The notes: a model not told the origin generated them from the sequence alone. Shown: positions 53,588 through 62,975, numbered from the stretch's first letter. The stretch is 64,000 bases of DNA from Fibrobacterota bacterium (GCA_023436145.1 JAEZKP010000073.1:72229-136228); one strand, 5' to 3'. Numbers and translations are program-made.

Positions 53588-53619
53588 AATCGGCTCAGTG
53601 GGTATCAGCCGGATTTTTT
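53588..53619. other. Terminator-like hairpin in the pepD/MATE divergent region
   Basis: AATCGGCT pairs with AGCC(G)GATT around 11 bases, with a T-run on the plus strand and a T-rich end on the minus strand. It lies between divergent genes, so it could be a leader attenuator rather than an end-of-gene terminator. Confidence 0.4.
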
Positions 53620-53715
53620 GTCCTAATGATGTTCAATGAAAAAATAGATGGTTAGCAGCTGTTAGTATTATAGAAATTTAATTTTGCCGTTAACCTTAAT
53701 TATATTTAGCCCCTT

Positions 53716-55092
53716 ATGATTTCAAAGCAGAACCCTTTGTGGATAGAGATATTAAAACTGGCCGTGCCATTGATTTTATCGATGATCGGGCTGGTTTTAA
53801 TGCAGTTTGTGGATGCGCTTTTTTTGTCCTGGTATTCAACAGAGGCAATTGCCGCAGTTGTACCGGCGGGTATGGCTGCCACTTTGATTATTAGTCCGTT
53901 TCAGGGCACCGCCATGTTTACTTCCACGCTGGTGGCCCATTATGTGGGAGCCAAAAAGCCTGAGCGGGCATTTGGGGCTTGCTGGCAGGGCATATATTTC
54001 TCCTTAATTTGTGGTTTGATTGTTTTTGTTATTGGTTTTGCGGCAGAGCCACTTTTTAACTGGGCGGGGCATTCTGAGCAGATCAGTTCTTTGGAGAAAC
54101 AATACTTTGCAATCCTGTGCTGGTTTTCGTTTACTACCATTTGCGGCAGTGCATTATCCGGATTTTTTTCCGGAAAAGGTCGTACCACTATATTGATGAT
54201 AGTTCAGCTGGTGGGTTTGGGTGTAAACTCCATCCTGGATTACTTGCTAATATTTGGCCGTTGGGGATTTCCCGAATTGGGGGTAAGTGGGGCTGCGATA
54301 GCAACGGTGATAGCCCAGGGGTTGGTGGTGCTGATTCTGTTTGTATTGTTTCTTATTTCTGGAAGTGCACCGGGGAATCCCTGGAAGGATAGAGGATTTG
54401 ATTTAAGGCTTTTTCAGCGGTTGTTGCATTTTGGAATTCCTAACGGTTTAAGATTTGCTTTTGAGATGCTGGCATGGACAATGTTTCTGTTTTTTGTAGG
54501 ACGGATTGGTGATAATGAACTGGCTGCCACAAATATAGTGTTTAGAATAAATGGATTTACTTTTTTTCCTATCATTGGATTAGGACAGGCGGTTGGTGTA
54601 TTGGTTGGTCAGGCGCAGGGAGCTGGTGATAGCAGAAAAACGGTAAGGTTGACCTATGCGGGATTTTATATAGCAGAAATTTGGATGGTTACTATTGCAG
54701 TTATACTGGTGCTTTTTCCTTCTGAAATCTTGAAATTGTTTGAAGGAAGAGGAATTTCTGATAATTATCTGTCGATAACCGCGTTAGGAGCTATCCTTCT
54801 TAGGTTTGTAGCTGTTTATTCGTTACTGGATGCCTGCAATATCATTTTTGTCAGTTCTTTGCAATCTGCTGGTGATACCCGCTGGACCATGTATTTTTCC
54901 ATTATAGTTCATTGCTGTTTTCTGGGAATACTCATGATAGAGGATTATTTAAAGGTGAGTATCTGGTTCCAATGGACAACGGCTACTATATTTGTTATGG
55001 TTGCGGCATTAGCCTGGCTGATGCGATTCTATTCGGGCAGATGGAAAGATATCAGGGTAATAGAAGCCCAAGTCAAGGATGCTTATGATTGA
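53716..55092 (+). CDS. MATE family efflux transporter
   Basis: 458 residues with about 12 predicted membrane helices in two similar halves. MATE landmarks: KLAVPLILSMIGLVLMQFVDALF at the start (split residues 10-35), LVAHYVGAKKPERA, and VGVLVGQAQGAGD in the second half. It exports drugs or metabolites using a cation gradient; the substrate is unknown. The serine hydrolase gene starts 14 bases before its stop. Confidence 0.95.
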   Translation: MISKQNPLWIEILKLAVPLILSMIGLVLMQFVDALFLSWYSTEAIAAVVPAGMAATLIISPFQGTAMFTSTLVAHYVGAKKPERAFGACWQGIYFSLICGLIVFVIGFAAEPLFNWAGHSEQISSLEKQYFAILCWFSFTTICGSALSGFFSGKGRTTILMIVQLVGLGVNSILDYLLIFGRWGFPELGVSGAAIATVIAQGLVVLILFVLFLISGSAPGNPWKDRGFDLRLFQRLLHFGIPNGLRFAFEMLAWTMFLFFVGRIGDNELAATNIVFRINGFTFFPIIGLGQAVGVLVGQAQGAGDSRKTVRLTYAGFYIAEIWMVTIAVILVLFPSEILKLFEGRGISDNYLSITALGAILLRFVAVYSLLDACNIIFVSSLQSAGDTRWTMYFSIIVHCCFLGILMIEDYLKVSIWFQWTTATIFVMVAALAWLMRFYSGRWKDIRVIEAQVKDAYD

Positions 55093-56134
55093 CCAGATAA
55101 GAAATGATCTGCAGGCTGCGGTTGATGCATCTGTTTTTCCCGGATGTGTGGCTGGTGTTTACTACAGGAATTGCATGCAGGTTATAGCGGTGGGCCGTCT
55201 TAGCTATGACAGTAATTCGGCTGAGGTGACCGAAGAAACCATTTATGATGTGGCATCCATAACTAAGGCGATCCCGGTATCTTCACTGGTGCTTAAACTT
55301 ATAAATGATGGACAGATAAGTGCCAGTGATCAGCTTATCAGGTATGTTCCGCAGTTTCGTGGTGCTAACAGGGAAGAGATTTTGATTCAGCATCTTCTGA
55401 CTCAGACTCTGTCGTTTAACTTCAGGCTCTCCGACTATAAAGAAATGAATAGTGCTGAGATAATGGATAGGATTTTAACGGCTGATTTTAATTTTCCTCC
55501 GGGATATCGGTTTTATTATACAAATGCCACAAGCATTCTTCTGGGAATGGTGGTGGAACATTGCGCAGGTAAAACGCTGGACAAGGTGGCAGCAGAATAT
55601 TTTTTTGAGCCCCTTGATATGAAAAGGACATCATTTGACGTATCTATGTTTGACAGCTGCAGTATTGCTCCTACCGAAGTGGATCCCTGGCGGGGAAGGC
55701 TGATCAGGGGGGGGGTTCATGATGAGAGTGCCTGGGCTCTCAGACCCAGAGTAGTCGGTTCTGCAGGGCTGTTTTCCACTGTACCCGATATATTGATATT
55801 TGCAAGAATGCTGCTTGAAGATGGCAGCTATAAAGGACGGTGTTTTTTCAATCCTGAAGTTTTATCTTTGATGCATACCAATCAGCTTTCCGGGCTTAAC
55901 GGGTGGACTGGGTTAGGATGGGAGCTTAACCAGAAGAGTTTTATGGGCAGGCTGTGCAGTGAATCTGCGTTTGGCAAGACCGGGTTTACCGGCTGTTCCG
56001 TAGTGATTGACCCCTGTAAAAAAGCTGCAGTTGTGCTTCTTTCAAATCACATACACCCTCAGCGGCGCAGTAGCAGGGATACTATAAATAAGGTCAGATG
56101 CAATTTGGCTGATTATGTATGGAAAAAATTATGA
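55079..56134 (+). CDS. Serine hydrolase (class C beta-lactamase/EstB family)
   Basis: 351 residues. The SxxK motif is Ser60-Ile-Thr-Lys63 (VASITKAIP) and the YxN motif is Tyr147-Thr-Asn149 (FYYTNATS). The third motif, in the FGKTGFTGCS segment, replaces KTG/HxG. No signal peptide is seen, so it is probably cytoplasmic, unlike true AmpC enzymes. Family members are esterases or D-amino peptidases. Its start overlaps the MATE gene by 14 bases; translational coupling is likely. Confidence 0.88.
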   Translation: MLMIDQIRNDLQAAVDASVFPGCVAGVYYRNCMQVIAVGRLSYDSNSAEVTEETIYDVASITKAIPVSSLVLKLINDGQISASDQLIRYVPQFRGANREEILIQHLLTQTLSFNFRLSDYKEMNSAEIMDRILTADFNFPPGYRFYYTNATSILLGMVVEHCAGKTLDKVAAEYFFEPLDMKRTSFDVSMFDSCSIAPTEVDPWRGRLIRGGVHDESAWALRPRVVGSAGLFSTVPDILIFARMLLEDGSYKGRCFFNPEVLSLMHTNQLSGLNGWTGLGWELNQKSFMGRLCSESAFGKTGFTGCSVVIDPCKKAAVVLLSNHIHPQRRSSRDTINKVRCNLADYVWKKL

Positions 56135-56217
56135 TTGTTCAACTTCTTTATCATAAACAGGTTTATTTTAGATTGTTGATTCTTAAAAGTGCCTTTAGCC
56201 GAAGAAGGAGATGATTG

Positions 56218-57606
56218 ATGAGTCCGGACTTAAGATTTGAAAAGAATATTATATGTATCGGTGCAGGGTATGTTGGTGGACCGACTATGGCGATGATTGC
56301 TATGAAGTGTCCCCATTACAAAATCACTGTTGTGGATATCAGTGCACCGCGTATCGATGCCTGGAACTCTGAAAACCTCCCCATTTATGAGCCCGGGCTT
56401 TACGAGGTGGTGAAGGAAGCCAGAGGACGTAATCTGTTTTTTTCCACCGATGTTTCCGGGGCAATCAGAGATGCGGATATAATTTTTGTTTCTGTAAACA
56501 CTCCCACAAAAACATTCGGTGAAGGTGCGGGAAAGGCAGCTGATCTGCAATATTGGGAAAAAACTGCCCGGGAAATCATTCGATCATCCGAATCCGATAA
56601 AATTATCGTGGAAAAAAGCACTCTTCCGGTGCGTACCGCCAGAGCGATGGAGCGGATTCTCAACGCCAATGATAAAGGAATTCACTTTGAGGTCGTCTCC
56701 AACCCGGAATTTCTGGCTGAAGGTACCGCCATAGCAGATTTGCAGAGTCCTGACCGGGTTCTTATTGGTTCGCAAATGACTGAAGCCGGGTTGAGGGCTT
56801 GCGAAGAGATTGTTTCTATTTATGCCAACTGGGTTCCCCGTGAGCGGATTCTTACTACCAATGTGTGGAGTGCAGAGCTTTCCAAATTGGTTGCCAATGC
56901 GTTTCTGGCTCAGAGAATATCTTCCATCAACAGCATCTCTGCGTTATGTGAACGTACCGAGGCAAATGTGTCTGAAGTAGCTCGTGCTATCGGTAAAGAC
57001 AGCAGGATCGGGCCTAAGTTTCTCAACGCCAGTGTGGGCTTCGGTGGTTCCTGTTTTAAAAAGGATATTCTCAATCTGGTTTATATCTCAGAAAGTTACG
57101 GGTTGAACGAGGTAGCAAGGTATTGGGAAAGCGTAGTTTTGATGAATGAATACCAGAAAAAACGTTTCGGTCAAACCATGCTCCGGGTGATGTTTAACAC
57201 TATTGCCGGAAAACGGATCGCTCTTTATGGCTTTGCATTCAAGAAAGACACCGGAGACACACGTGAGTCACCTGCAATCGATATTGCTTTGCAATTAATA
57301 GAGGAGAGAGCAAACGTGGTGATCACAGATCCCAAAGCCCTGGACAATGCCAGACGGGATCTGCATCAATATGCTTCTAAAATTGAATTCACCGAAGATC
57401 CATATGTAGCGGCAAAAGGAGCACACGCACTTGCGGTGCTGACGGAATGGGATTTGTACCGATCGCTGGATTATCATCGGATTTTTGATGAAATGGAGAA
57501 ACCGGCTTTTATTTTTGATGGTAGAAATATTCTCAATCATCAGGCTCTTTACGAGATCGGCTTTAATGTTTTTCCTTTAGGCACAACCTCTTATAAGCAT
57601 TTTTAA
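56218..57606 (+). CDS. UDP-glucose 6-dehydrogenase
   Basis: 462 residues from the ATG at 56218, which has AAGGAG 7 bases upstream. The NAD-binding IGAGYVGGPTMA starts the protein; the catalytic Cys279 lies in GFGGSCFKKD. SNPEFLAEG and GFAFKKDTGDTRESP are the other standard motifs. The length and details (IYEPGL, VEKSTLPVRTA) look closer to the eukaryotic-type UGDH than to the shorter Ugd of E. coli. It makes UDP-glucuronate for envelope glycans. It probably stands alone, with a hairpin after the stop. Confidence 0.95.
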   Translation: MSPDLRFEKNIICIGAGYVGGPTMAMIAMKCPHYKITVVDISAPRIDAWNSENLPIYEPGLYEVVKEARGRNLFFSTDVSGAIRDADIIFVSVNTPTKTFGEGAGKAADLQYWEKTAREIIRSSESDKIIVEKSTLPVRTARAMERILNANDKGIHFEVVSNPEFLAEGTAIADLQSPDRVLIGSQMTEAGLRACEEIVSIYANWVPRERILTTNVWSAELSKLVANAFLAQRISSINSISALCERTEANVSEVARAIGKDSRIGPKFLNASVGFGGSCFKKDILNLVYISESYGLNEVARYWESVVLMNEYQKKRFGQTMLRVMFNTIAGKRIALYGFAFKKDTGDTRESPAIDIALQLIEERANVVITDPKALDNARRDLHQYASKIEFTEDPYVAAKGAHALAVLTEWDLYRSLDYHRIFDEMEKPAFIFDGRNILNHQALYEIGFNVFPLGTTSYKHF

Positions 57607-57628
57607 CTGGAAATAGAAAGAGTACTGT

Positions 57629-57660
57629 CTCAGGCAGGTGCGACTCTGCACCCACCTGAG
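57629..57660. terminator. Hairpin between UGDH and HIT genes
   Basis: CTCAGG/CCTGAG and GGTGC/GCACC pair with a 2x2 internal loop and a 6-base apical loop. It lies between convergent genes. No long T-run follows. Confidence 0.65.
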
Positions 57661-57672
57661 AGTTATTTCTGT

Positions 57673-58095
57673 TTAATTCAACTCAGCAATTGCTGCTTTA
57701 ATTCTTTTGACTACTTCATTCATCTCTGCTTCATTTTTGTAGCTTTTTCGTGGCCAGAAAAAACCTCTTAACCCATCACCTCTGTTGCGTGGAACAATAT
57801 GCACGTGCAGGTGGGGAACACTTTGACTCACACGGTTATTGAGGGCGATAAAGGAGCCTTGTGCATTCATTGCTTTTTCTACGGCAGTGCTCAGGTTGCG
57901 GACAGTTACGAAGAAGGGGCCAATCTGCTGATCAGGCAACTCTGATAGTATACTGGTATGATCTTTGGGTATGAGTAGAACATGACCGGGAAACAGTGGT
58001 TTACTATCCAGAAAAGCGATTGAGTTTTGGTTTTCAAACACTATATAAGCAGAACTCTGACCGGTTATTATTCGACAGAAAGCGCAATTCTCCAT
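57673..58095 (-). CDS. HIT family nucleotide hydrolase
   Basis: 140 residues from the ATG at 58095 (MENCAFCRIITG), the usual HIT N-terminus with its CxxC; starts up to 12 codons upstream are possible and none has a good ribosome binding site. The catalytic histidine triad is HLHVHIVP. Such proteins hydrolyse dinucleoside polyphosphates or AMP-linked compounds. The gene converges with UGDH. Confidence 0.92.
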   Translation of the reverse strand: MENCAFCRIITGQSSAYIVFENQNSIAFLDSKPLFPGHVLLIPKDHTSILSELPDQQIGPFFVTVRNLSTAVEKAMNAQGSFIALNNRVSQSVPHLHVHIVPRNRGDGLRGFFWPRKSYKNEAEMNEVVKRIKAAIAELN

Positions 58096-58430
58096 TGTTC
58101 GGTCCATTATGCAAAGTGTTTTTATGATCACCGGGTTAATTGGTTCGGCTATGAAATAAAATAGTCAAAAGTTGTAACGCTTCGGGAATAAATCAATAAA
58201 ACATCTCCTTTGGTAACTACTCAGGTATCTATTTCTGATTTAAAATTTATTTCCTGTTAGATATTTTCCCATCATCTACTAATTCAGAGCTGTGTAGTTT
58301 CTGGAATATTGGTTTATTTGTATCTTCAGAATTTTAAGTAAAAGCTGATTTTTTCTATTCATTGGAAGTATATTTTGAGTTTCTTTTATATGGAAATTGT
58401 GTAACTTTACTTTTTTGGAGAATAGTATCG
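58096..58430. other. AT-rich gap between HIT gene and lspA
   Basis: No gene is supported. It must hold the divergent promoters of the HIT gene and lspA. A longer reading frame upstream of lspA (from 58362) is not used because the ribosome binding site supports the later start. Confidence 0.5.
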
Positions 58431-58946
58431 ATGGACAAATCAATTTTGAAGTATTCTGCAATCCTGCTGATAATGATTGGAGGATTTGGAGCTGATTATC
58501 ACTCAAAGAAATGGGCTGAAGATAATCTGAGGAATAAACCTGCAGCTGTGTTGTCGACTCATTTTCTGGATCTGGGGTATGCTGAAAACAGAGGTATGGT
58601 ATTTGGGGTATTAAATGGGAGAATGTCTGAGTTCTCATCGGGAATTATGACTTTTATCAGGGCCTCGATTTTTCTGGGGCTTTCTGTGTTTATCTGGATC
58701 AAACGTAAACAACCTTATTGGTTTTTGCTACCGTTTCTTCTTTTCTGGGCTGGGGCGGCTGGTAATCTTATTGATAGCATAGCCAGGGGCTATGTAGTGG
58801 ATTTTATTCACATTCATGCCGGTAGTTTTCTGAACTGGCCTTTTTATTTCAATCTGGCAGATGCTTATATAACTCTGGGAATGGTGCTGGTGGCAGTTTA
58901 TGAATTAATCCGGATGTTTCATAGAAAGCCATCATTTCTTACATGA
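58431..58946 (+). CDS. lspA: Lipoprotein signal peptidase (signal peptidase II)
   Basis: 171 residues from the ATG at 58431, preceded by TTGGAG at a suitable distance. Four membrane helices are predicted. The catalytic aspartates are Asp124 (GYVVDFI) and Asp144 (NLADAYI), in the two conserved family motifs with GNLIDS before the first. It cleaves the signal peptide of lipoproteins after the lipid is attached; lipoprotein-like genes occur at the start of the window. Confidence 0.95.
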   Translation: MDKSILKYSAILLIMIGGFGADYHSKKWAEDNLRNKPAAVLSTHFLDLGYAENRGMVFGVLNGRMSEFSSGIMTFIRASIFLGLSVFIWIKRKQPYWFLLPFLLFWAGAAGNLIDSIARGYVVDFIHIHAGSFLNWPFYFNLADAYITLGMVLVAVYELIRMFHRKPSFLT

Positions 58947-59205
58947 GCTGAGTATTAAAAAGAAAGACTGGGTTGAGAACTGACTTTGACAACAGTAAAT
59001 AATTAAACCCTGCTTTTAATAGTTTGTTGGTGTGTACTTCTGATGTAATCTGGAGACAACCGGCTGCCGGTATTCTTTTTGGATGGATTTGCATGGGCAT
59101 GTGTCCATTTATATATTAATTAGATTGGCTGTTGTTAAAGCCTAAACTGCAAAAACACAATTCCCCGAAAGAACTTACGAGGAAATATCCCCTTACGGAG
59201 GTTAC

Positions 59206-61293
59206 ATGAAGAAATACCAGGCTGGATCGATTCGCAATGTCTGTCTGCTATCTCATGGTGGAGTAGGTAAAACATCACTTTTAGAGGCATCCTGTTTTAC
59301 TGCAAAAGCTACCTCTAAGCTGGGCAGGGTTGATAATGGCAGCAGTATTTTTGACAGTCGTCCCGACGAGAAGGAACGGAAAATGACTATTTCCACTCAT
59401 CTGGGGTATTGTGAGTGGAAGGATACCAAAATAAATTTTCTGGACACTCCCGGATTTCTGGACTTGCTGGGAGAAGCAAAAGCAGCTCTGAGAGTGGTAG
59501 AGACTGCAGTGATACTGGTTGATGGGGTTCATGGAGCACAGGTTGGCACAGAGCTGGTTTCTTCCTACCTGGAAGGTACAAAGACATCCCGAATGGTATT
59601 TGTAAATGGGATGGACAAAGAAAATGCCGATTTCCAAAAAGTTATAGAGCAGTTGAAACAGGAGTTCGGTTCCGGAGTAGCACCTTTGGTGATTCCGGTT
59701 TCTGATGGTCCTGCTTTTAATGGTGTTATAGATCTGGTGACCAAAGAAGCATATTCATACACTCCTGGTGGAAATGGTATCGGGGAAAAAGCAGAGATTC
59801 CAGCTGGGATGATAGATCAGGTGAATTCATTAAGGCAGGCTTTGATGGAAGCGGTTGCAGAGACAGACGAAGCTCTGATGAATTCTTATTTTGAAAAAGG
59901 GGAATTGTCAGATCAGGAGATAAGGGATGGTTTGTCAAAGGGAATCGGGGATGGAATTATTTATCCGGTTTTATCCGGCAGTGCAACTTTGAATGTGGGA
60001 GTAGACCAGCTGCTTACAAAAATCGTAAATTTATGCCCTCCGGCCAGTTCTCGTACCAGCGTTACAGTAATCGAAAACGATGAGCAAAAAGAGATATCCT
60101 GTGATGAAAAGAGCCCTGCAGCTGCGTTTGTTTTTAAATCCCTTTCTGAGGAGCATTTGGGTGAAATAAATTTAATCCGTGTATTTTCAGGGAACATTCA
60201 ATCCGGTATGGAATTAGTTAATGTGGAAAAGGGAAGCAGTGAGAAGCTGGGAAGTATGTTCTTTATGCGGGGGAAAGAGAGAACAGATGCTTCAGAGATT
60301 GGTTTTGGTGATATTGGTGGAGTGTTGAAATTAAAAGACACTCACACTAATAATTCTCTGGTGGACAAAAGTGTTCATTTCAGGTTTCCAGCTACAGAGC
60401 TACCAGAGCCTTTGGTTAGTGTTGCAATCGATGCCAGTAAGAAGGGCGATGAGGAGAAGGTGGCGGTGGGATTAGCCAAGCTTCATGAGGAGGATGTTAG
60501 TTTTACTTATAAGTATCATTCGGATATTCATCAGTCGATTCTTTCCGCGATGGGAGATATACAGCTGGATATAATACTTGACAATCTTAGGAATCGTTTT
60601 AAAGTTGAGGTGGTGCGTAAGGCTCCTAAGATTTCTTATCGGGAAACGATTACCAAAGCGGTTAAATACGTAGAGTATACTCATAAGAAGCAGTCTGGTG
60701 GTGCCGGGCAGTACGCCAGAGTGTTTATAGATCTTGAACCGCTTCCAAGAGGAGCGGGGTATGAGTTTGTGGACAAAATCGTAGGTGGTGTTATTGATCA
60801 GTCTTTTCGCCCCAGTGTCGATAAAGGTGTGCGCAGTAAGATGGATGAGGGAATCCTGGCTGGGTATCCTATTGTTGATGTTCGTGTTTCACTTGTGGAT
60901 GGAAAGACTCACCCGGTCGATTCAAAAGATATAGCTTTTCAGATTGCTGGCAGAGAGGTATTTAAGAAGGCTTTTGAAAGTGCGGCGCCGATTCTTCTGG
61001 AGCCCGTGGTGAATCTCAGTGTTACTGTTCCGGAGGAGGCTACCGGTGATATAATGGGAGATCTTTCTTCAAGGCGCGGTAAAATCGGTGGAATGAATCC
61101 AATCGGTAAAAAGCAGACGATTACCGCTAAGGTGCCGGAGGCTGAGGTGCAGAACTATTCCACCACGTTGCGTTCTTTGACCCAGGGACGTGGTTTTTAT
61201 ACCAAAACATTTTCTCATTATGAACCGGTTCCTTCTGAATTGGCAAAGAAGATAATTGAGAGTGCGAAGAAAGAAGAGGTTGTGGAAGCCTGA
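59206..61293 (+). CDS. Elongation factor G-like GTPase (EF-G paralogue)
   Basis: 695 residues, EF-G length. G1 is SHGGVGKTS (16-24) in place of the canonical AHIDAGKTT, G3 is DTPGF and G4 is NGMD in place of NKCD/NKMD. Switch motif ERKMTI replaces ERGITI. The domain IV/V landmarks YRETITKAVKYVEYTHKKQSGG (split residues about 480-505) and RGKIGGM are kept. These changes fit the EF-G-like/FusA2 paralogues; its role, possibly in translation under particular conditions, is not established. A GGAGG precedes the ATG. Not the housekeeping fusA, since no rpsL/rpsG/tuf genes flank it. Confidence 0.92.
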   Translation: MKKYQAGSIRNVCLLSHGGVGKTSLLEASCFTAKATSKLGRVDNGSSIFDSRPDEKERKMTISTHLGYCEWKDTKINFLDTPGFLDLLGEAKAALRVVETAVILVDGVHGAQVGTELVSSYLEGTKTSRMVFVNGMDKENADFQKVIEQLKQEFGSGVAPLVIPVSDGPAFNGVIDLVTKEAYSYTPGGNGIGEKAEIPAGMIDQVNSLRQALMEAVAETDEALMNSYFEKGELSDQEIRDGLSKGIGDGIIYPVLSGSATLNVGVDQLLTKIVNLCPPASSRTSVTVIENDEQKEISCDEKSPAAAFVFKSLSEEHLGEINLIRVFSGNIQSGMELVNVEKGSSEKLGSMFFMRGKERTDASEIGFGDIGGVLKLKDTHTNNSLVDKSVHFRFPATELPEPLVSVAIDASKKGDEEKVAVGLAKLHEEDVSFTYKYHSDIHQSILSAMGDIQLDIILDNLRNRFKVEVVRKAPKISYRETITKAVKYVEYTHKKQSGGAGQYARVFIDLEPLPRGAGYEFVDKIVGGVIDQSFRPSVDKGVRSKMDEGILAGYPIVDVRVSLVDGKTHPVDSKDIAFQIAGREVFKKAFESAAPILLEPVVNLSVTVPEEATGDIMGDLSSRRGKIGGMNPIGKKQTITAKVPEAEVQNYSTTLRSLTQGRGFYTKTFSHYEPVPSELAKKIIESAKKEEVVEA

Positions 61294-61313
61294 GAACATA
61301 TTGAAAGATTAAA

Positions 61314-61347
61314 CCCATTGTGGTCAAATGCCACAATGGGGATTATT
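61314..61347 (+). terminator. Terminator after the EF-G-like gene
   Basis: CCCATTGTGG pairs perfectly with CCACAATGGG around a 7-base loop, followed by a T-rich segment. Confidence 0.85.
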
Positions 61348-61590
61348 TTCAGCTTGGAATTCAGCAGTTGTTTTTGATAATCCTCAATGGGCTTTCTTAC
61401 TGCATTTAACCTTACCCGTAACGAATGATGCCCCGGTAATGGGGGGCGAACCGGCTAGCCTGAAGGCTGCTATGCGATTAGCTACCAAGGATTGTCCCGA
61501 TTATAGTCTTAACAGGTTTTCAGTTGCTCATTAATTATCCTGATAGTAATTTGGTTCAGGTATTTTTTAGTTTTTAAAAAAAGGAGATAC
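61348..61590 (+). other. Unassigned region upstream of mtnA with several hairpins
   Basis: GC-rich for this genome between about 61425 and 61490, with CCCC/GGGG and AGCCT/AGGCT hairpins. No promoter or known riboswitch class could be assigned. A 68-codon frame through it has no ribosome binding site and I reject it. Confidence 0.4.
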
Positions 61591-62637
61591 ATGTCACGGC
61601 TCAAGACTATCGAATGGACTGACAACTCGGTCAGGTTAATCGATCAGACAAAATTACCGACTGAACTTATTTACGAAAAGATTGAAACTGTCGAGCAGAT
61701 GTATCATGCTATCAGGATATTAAAAGTCAGGGGTGCCCCTGCTATTGGAATCGCAGCTGCATTTGGAGTATATCTGTCGATCAGAAATTTTCCAGAAAGT
61801 GGGACTGCGACTGATTTTTTGACTATCCTTGAAAAGAATGCGGATTATCTTTCGGAATCAAGGCCTACAGCAGTGAATCTTTTCTGGGCTATAAGGCGGA
61901 TGAAGGATGCTGCAGGGAGGCTGGTTCAAGCGGGGAAATCAATAACTGAGGTTAAGCAGGGGCTTTTAGCAGAGGCCATGATGATTCTTGAGGAGGATCG
62001 CCAGACAGGAAGGTTAATCGGCGAGGCGGGACTTGAGCTTTTAGGTAACAAAAAAACGATTTTGACTCATTGCAATGCCGGTGGGCTTGCTACTGCAGAG
62101 TATGGGACGGCTTTGGCACCAATTTATGTGGGGGCAGAGAAGGGGATGCGTTTTCATGTCTATGCAGATGAGACCCGACCTCTTCTGCAGGGTGCCAGGA
62201 TTACTGCTTTTGAGCTTAAGCAGGCCGGTATTCCGGTGACCTTGATTTGTGATAATATGGCTGCTACAGTTATGGCCAGGGGATTAGTGGAAGCAGTGAT
62301 TGTGGGGGCAGATCGAATCACAGCCAACGGGGACACTGCCAATAAGATCGGTACATACGGAGTGGCGCTTTTAGCTAAGGCCCACAATATTCCTTTCTAT
62401 GTCGCTGCGCCATTCTCCACCTTCGATATGTCAATGAAAACCGGCTCGCAGATTCCAATCGAAGAGCGTGATGTTACTGAGGTCAGCTGTGGATTCGGGA
62501 GGCAAACTGCTCCATCGGGAATTAACATTTTCAACCCGGCGTTTGATGTAACCCCAGCTCATCTGATTACAGCTTTTATTACAGATAAAGGCGTGATAAA
62601 CCCACCATTTGAATTGAATCTGAGATGTATGGAATAA
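61591..62637 (+). CDS. mtnA: S-methyl-5-thioribose-1-phosphate isomerase
   Basis: 348 residues. The enzyme isomerises methylthioribose 1-phosphate in methionine salvage. Catalytic Cys161 (LTHCNAGGLAT) and Asp241 (GADRITANGD) match the known pair at almost the same positions. The substrate-binding RGAPAIGIAAAFG motif is at 47-59. AAGGAG lies 7 bases before the ATG. No mtnB, mtnK or mtnP genes are adjacent, so the pathway is either dispersed or reduced. The cold-shock-like gene follows after 9 bases. Confidence 0.96.
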   Translation: MSRLKTIEWTDNSVRLIDQTKLPTELIYEKIETVEQMYHAIRILKVRGAPAIGIAAAFGVYLSIRNFPESGTATDFLTILEKNADYLSESRPTAVNLFWAIRRMKDAAGRLVQAGKSITEVKQGLLAEAMMILEEDRQTGRLIGEAGLELLGNKKTILTHCNAGGLATAEYGTALAPIYVGAEKGMRFHVYADETRPLLQGARITAFELKQAGIPVTLICDNMAATVMARGLVEAVIVGADRITANGDTANKIGTYGVALLAKAHNIPFYVAAPFSTFDMSMKTGSQIPIEERDVTEVSCGFGRQTAPSGINIFNPAFDVTPAHLITAFITDKGVINPPFELNLRCME

Positions 62638-62646
62638 GGGATCAAT

Positions 62647-62868
62647 ATGTCATATGGGTTTGTCAGCTCATTTAACGAAATCAATGGAACCGGTTTTATA
62701 GTAAATGGTGAAGTTCCCGGAGTGATAAAGTTTACCTATAAAGATATCAACAGGCAGGGATATCGAATGGTACATGAGGGTCAGCAGGTTATCTTTGACC
62801 TTCATTTCAGTCCCCGTGGTCCTATAGCACGCAATATCATTCCAGTTGAAACAGAATATAGCCGCTGA
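62647..62868 (+). CDS. Divergent cold-shock-domain protein
   Basis: 73 residues, the size of CspA. The start MSYGFVSSFNEINGTGFI aligns with the CSD pattern MxxGxVKWFNxxKGFGFI and the end HEGQQVIFDLHFSPRGPIARNI with the usual closing strand. The RNP1 KGFGFI is GTGFI and RNP2 VFVHF is IKFTY, so the aromatic nucleic-acid-binding surface is altered. AAGGGATCAAT precedes the ATG. It is probably co-transcribed with mtnA. Confidence 0.7.
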   Translation: MSYGFVSSFNEINGTGFIVNGEVPGVIKFTYKDINRQGYRMVHEGQQVIFDLHFSPRGPIARNIIPVETEYSR

Positions 62869-62870
62869 TG

Positions 62871-62892
62871 CTTATGAGGATAAGACCTTTTT
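62871..62892 (+). terminator. Weak terminator after the cold-shock-like gene
   Basis: CTTAT pairs with ATAAG around GAGG, followed by a short T-run. Confidence 0.3.
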
Positions 62893-62946
62893 CATATAGC
62901 GGATTTTTTTCCTATTTGTGAGCGTTATTTTTCTGTTGAGTTAAAC

Positions 62947-62975
62947 TTAACATATTTGGATACCTACTATATATT
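62947..62975 (+). promoter_or_regulatory. Sigma-70 promoter of the secreted protein gene
   Basis: TTAACA (62947-62952) and TATATT (62970-62975) are 17 bases apart, each matching consensus in 5 of 6 positions, 41 bases before the ATG at 63017. Confidence 0.5.

Noticed and set aside
61328..61534. 68-codon reading frame between the EF-G-like and mtnA genes
   Set aside because: It starts inside the terminator hairpin, has no ribosome binding site and its product resembles no protein.
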